From NCBI GenBank assembly GCA_021405325.1, contig QWII01000026.1, forward strand, positions 1-64,000: 64,000 nt of DNA, in the 5' to 3' direction. Made by a program: the position numbers and the translations under genes. Under the pieces are notes generated by a model, which searched no databases, was not told where the DNA came from, and saw only the letters and a list, made by a program, of their open reading frames with translations. Below are positions 62,061-64,000 of the stretch, one piece after another (positions within the stretch are counted from its first letter, which is position 1; each line of letters begins with the position of its first letter). Source of the DNA: Caldilinea sp. CFX5. GTDB taxonomy: Bacteria; Chloroflexota; Anaerolineae; Caldilineales; Caldilineaceae.

Positions 62061-63137
62061 ATGGACTACGTTGCCCGAATTGAGGCGGGGGCGCTTCACA
62101 CTTTTGTACAAACTCTCTTTGAGCGCCTCGGCTGCCTGCCCGAACATGCCAAAGATGCCACCGATGTGCTGCTTTATGCCAGCCGCCGCGGCGTGGAGAC
62201 GCATGGTGTGCGCAATGTCAAGCCGATTTATTACAAACAGATCAAGAACGGTCTGATCAACCTGCGGCCCCAATTCAAGATCGACCATGAGACGCCGGTC
62301 TCGGCGCGTGTCGATGGCGATAGTGGCCTGGGCTTGGTGGGTAGCCCGTGGGCGATGCGCCTGGCGATGGCAAAAGCAAAACAGAGTGGCATTGGCATTG
62401 TCGCCATGCACAACAGCTACCACTACGGCGCCGCCGGCTACTATCCCTGGCTGGCGCTGCAAGAAGATCTGATCGGCATTAGCATGACGGGCCGTTTCTA
62501 TAGCGGCGGCAGTGAGTACGGTGTCTTGCCGACCTTTGGCGCCAAATCTATGTTCTCCACCAACCCGCTCGCCATCGCCTTTCCGACGCTGGAAGAGCCG
62601 CCCTTTTTGCTTGACATGGCCACCTCGGTTGTCCCGTTCAACCGCGTCACTATGATGCGCGACAATGGGCTGAATATTCCGCTGGGCTGGGGCGTGGACG
62701 CCGACGGCAAGCCAACGACCGACCCCAGCCAGGTGCGCAACCTCTATCCCCTCGGCGGCACCCGCGAACTGGGCGGCCATAAGGGCTATGGCTTGATGAT
62801 GATGGTTTCGGTTTTGTGCAATCTCCTCTCCGGTGGCTGGACTGAGTTGTATGAAGGCAAACCGCTTGGCTTCAATAACGACGGCCACTTCTTTGCCGCC
62901 ATGCGTATTGATCTCTTCCGCCCGCTGGCGGCGTTCAAACAGGACATGGACGCCATGATCCGCGCCCTGCATGATGCCCCCAAAGCCGCCGGCCATGATC
63001 GTATTTATGTCGCCGGCGAGATCGAGCATGAAACCGAGCAGGAGCGGTTGCGCAACGGTATTCCGCTGACCCAGTTTGTGGTTGATGAATTGCAGGAACT
63101 TGGGGTGGAATTGGGTGTAGAATTACCGTTAACTTAA
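62061..63137 (+). CDS. Ldh family NAD(P)-dependent oxidoreductase
   Basis: 358 residues of the malate/L-lactate/sulfolactate (Ldh_2) family. RRGVETHGVRN near 36 holds the catalytic His; DGDSGLGLVGSPWAMRLAM and YHYGAAGYYP are conserved; GGTRELGGHKGYGLMMMV near 235 matches the NAD-binding region. It reduces or oxidises 2-keto/2-hydroxy acids. Between two DapA-family lyases it likely serves the same catabolic pathway. Confidence 0.87.
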   Translation: MDYVARIEAGALHTFVQTLFERLGCLPEHAKDATDVLLYASRRGVETHGVRNVKPIYYKQIKNGLINLRPQFKIDHETPVSARVDGDSGLGLVGSPWAMRLAMAKAKQSGIGIVAMHNSYHYGAAGYYPWLALQEDLIGISMTGRFYSGGSEYGVLPTFGAKSMFSTNPLAIAFPTLEEPPFLLDMATSVVPFNRVTMMRDNGLNIPLGWGVDADGKPTTDPSQVRNLYPLGGTRELGGHKGYGLMMMVSVLCNLLSGGWTELYEGKPLGFNNDGHFFAAMRIDLFRPLAAFKQDMDAMIRALHDAPKAAGHDRIYVAGEIEHETEQERLRNGIPLTQFVVDELQELGVELGVELPLT

Positions 63138-63156
63138 CGAAAGGAATTGAGCAATT

Positions 63157-64000
63157 ATGGCGCGCTTTGACCATCTCAAAGGGGTCTTTGGCTTGTTGCC
63201 GACCCCCTATCATGAAGATTATGAGATTCATCTCCCTGACCTACGAGCAGCGGCGAATTTTTGTTGCACCAGCGGACAACATGGCATTGTCTGGCCGGTG
63301 ATGGTGGGGGAGTTCTACTTTCTGGGCGAGGAGGAACGGTTACGGGGGTTGGACGCGGTTTTGGAAGAGGTGAATGGGCGACTGCCCGTGGTCTTTGGCT
63401 GTTCGGGTGTTTCGCTGCCGCAAGTGTTATTCTTTGCACGGGCGGCGCAGAAGGCTGGCGCTGATTCCATTATCGCGATGGCGCCAGCCCGTGCCAATGC
63501 CGCCGTCGCCATCGAAATGTTCAAACGCATGGCCGATGCCTACGATGGGCCGATCATGTTGCAAAACGCGGCCGCTTATGCACCTCTTACCGGTGAACAG
63601 ATCGCCAAACTAGTGGAAGAGGTACCCTCTATTCAGTACATCAAGGAAGAGCGCCCACCCGGCCCCAAACACATTGCCGAAGTCCATAACCTGCTGGGCG
63701 ATAAAGTGAAGACGATCTTTGGCGGCTTTGCCGGGCGCTTTTTGCCGGATGAGTTGCGACGTGGCGCGAATGGCTGTATGCCCGCCTGTGAAATCGCTGA
63801 CCTGCTGGCGAAGGTAATGGAAAAGTGGTGGGCCGGTGACGAAGCCGGGGCGCGGGCGCTCCATACTCGGTTGCTGCCGCTGATCAACCTGGAGACCCAC
63901 CCCTTTATGCGCTATATTCTCAAACGCCGGGGCGTCTTTACCTCGCTGGTGGAACGGGCGCCCGCCGGTGCGCTGGAACTGGATGCCGAGGACAAGCGGG
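63157..64000 (+). CDS. DapA family lyase, partial at right edge
   Basis: The reading frame from the ATG at 63157 (MARFDHLKGVFGLLPTPY) stays open to the window edge, at least 281 codons. SGQHGIVWPVMVGEF stands at the GSTGE position in altered form; YIKEERPPGPKHI near 165 supplies the Schiff-base Lys; FGGFAGRFLPDEL follows. It diverges from the DapA-family protein at 60984, so the two probably act on different intermediates. AAAGGA lies upstream. Confidence 0.8.
   Translation, partial: MARFDHLKGVFGLLPTPYHEDYEIHLPDLRAAANFCCTSGQHGIVWPVMVGEFYFLGEEERLRGLDAVLEEVNGRLPVVFGCSGVSLPQVLFFARAAQKAGADSIIAMAPARANAAVAIEMFKRMADAYDGPIMLQNAAAYAPLTGEQIAKLVEEVPSIQYIKEERPPGPKHIAEVHNLLGDKVKTIFGGFAGRFLPDELRRGANGCMPACEIADLLAKVMEKWWAGDEAGARALHTRLLPLINLETHPFMRYILKRRGVFTSLVERAPAGALELDAEDKR

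Noticed and set aside
62040..63029. 329-codon antisense frame across the Ldh-type gene
   Set aside because: The sense strand encodes a clear dehydrogenase; the antisense reading shows no motif.

Overview
The window is about 64 kb of a moderately GC-rich bacterial chromosome. The family content points to Chloroflexota, most likely Anaerolineae or Caldilineae: very large MalT-like LuxR regulators next to medium-chain reductase (MDR) genes, DUF4386 and DUF4058 proteins, M81 peptidases, pyruvate-type E2/E3 genes, and intergenic spacers full of long perfect hairpins. No rRNA, tRNA, CRISPR array, phage or transposase gene was seen. The assignment is inferred from family content, not from a marker gene.

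Layout. 0.4-1.3 kb: UPF0175/PIN toxin-antitoxin pair. 1.3-6.8 kb: Gfo/Idh/MocA oxidoreductase, two-gene ABC exporter, cardiolipin synthase, EEP-fold hydrolase. 6.8-7.7 kb: decay zone with an intact HigA antitoxin, a broken HigB toxin and a truncated Ntn-hydrolase. 7.8-16 kb: E2 and E3 of a 2-oxoacid dehydrogenase, thioesterase, MBL hydrolase, epimerase, MltG, and a Clp_N/M50 fusion protease. 16.2-18.0 kb: secreted subtilase.

18.3-46 kb is the most distinctive region. Three giant MalT-like STAND regulators (904, 914 and 948 aa) are each followed by promoters carrying direct-repeat boxes. Those promoters drive small membrane proteins (DUF4386, DUF6326, DUF2306-like), an unusual ~90-residue protein present twice, a CPBP protease, a serine beta-lactamase-like hydrolase, an alpha/beta hydrolase, and seven intact plus two broken copies of zinc-free quinone-reductase-type MDR enzymes. 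Two promoter types recur. Type A (TCTATAC box 26 bp before TATACT) occurs at 21.08, 29.69 and 42.07 kb. Type B (three 12-bp AATCACCA repeats 41 bp before TATCCT) occurs at 34.5 and 40.1 kb. Regulators 1 and 2 share an HTH sequence and each lies directly upstream of a type A site; regulator 3 has a different HTH and lies directly upstream of a type B site. This looks like a family of paralogous regulator/operator modules that has expanded in tandem.

46-64 kb: a nuclease-fold protein, NUDIX hydrolase and GNAT protein, then carbohydrate and acid catabolism (mannonate-dehydratase-like enzyme, class IV aminotransferase, HpcH/HpaI aldolase, phosphoglucomutase, amidohydrolase, ribokinase, MFS carrier, M81 peptidase), a YceI lipocalin-like protein with an 11-bp-phased operator, and a catabolic operon of two DapA-family lyases around an Ldh-family dehydrogenase that runs off the right edge.

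A second theme runs through the whole window. Nearly every intergenic gap holds a long, near-perfect inverted repeat of its own sequence, often built of 8-bp units, and similar palindromic sequence has entered coding regions in frame (E2 linker and the MalT-like regulators).
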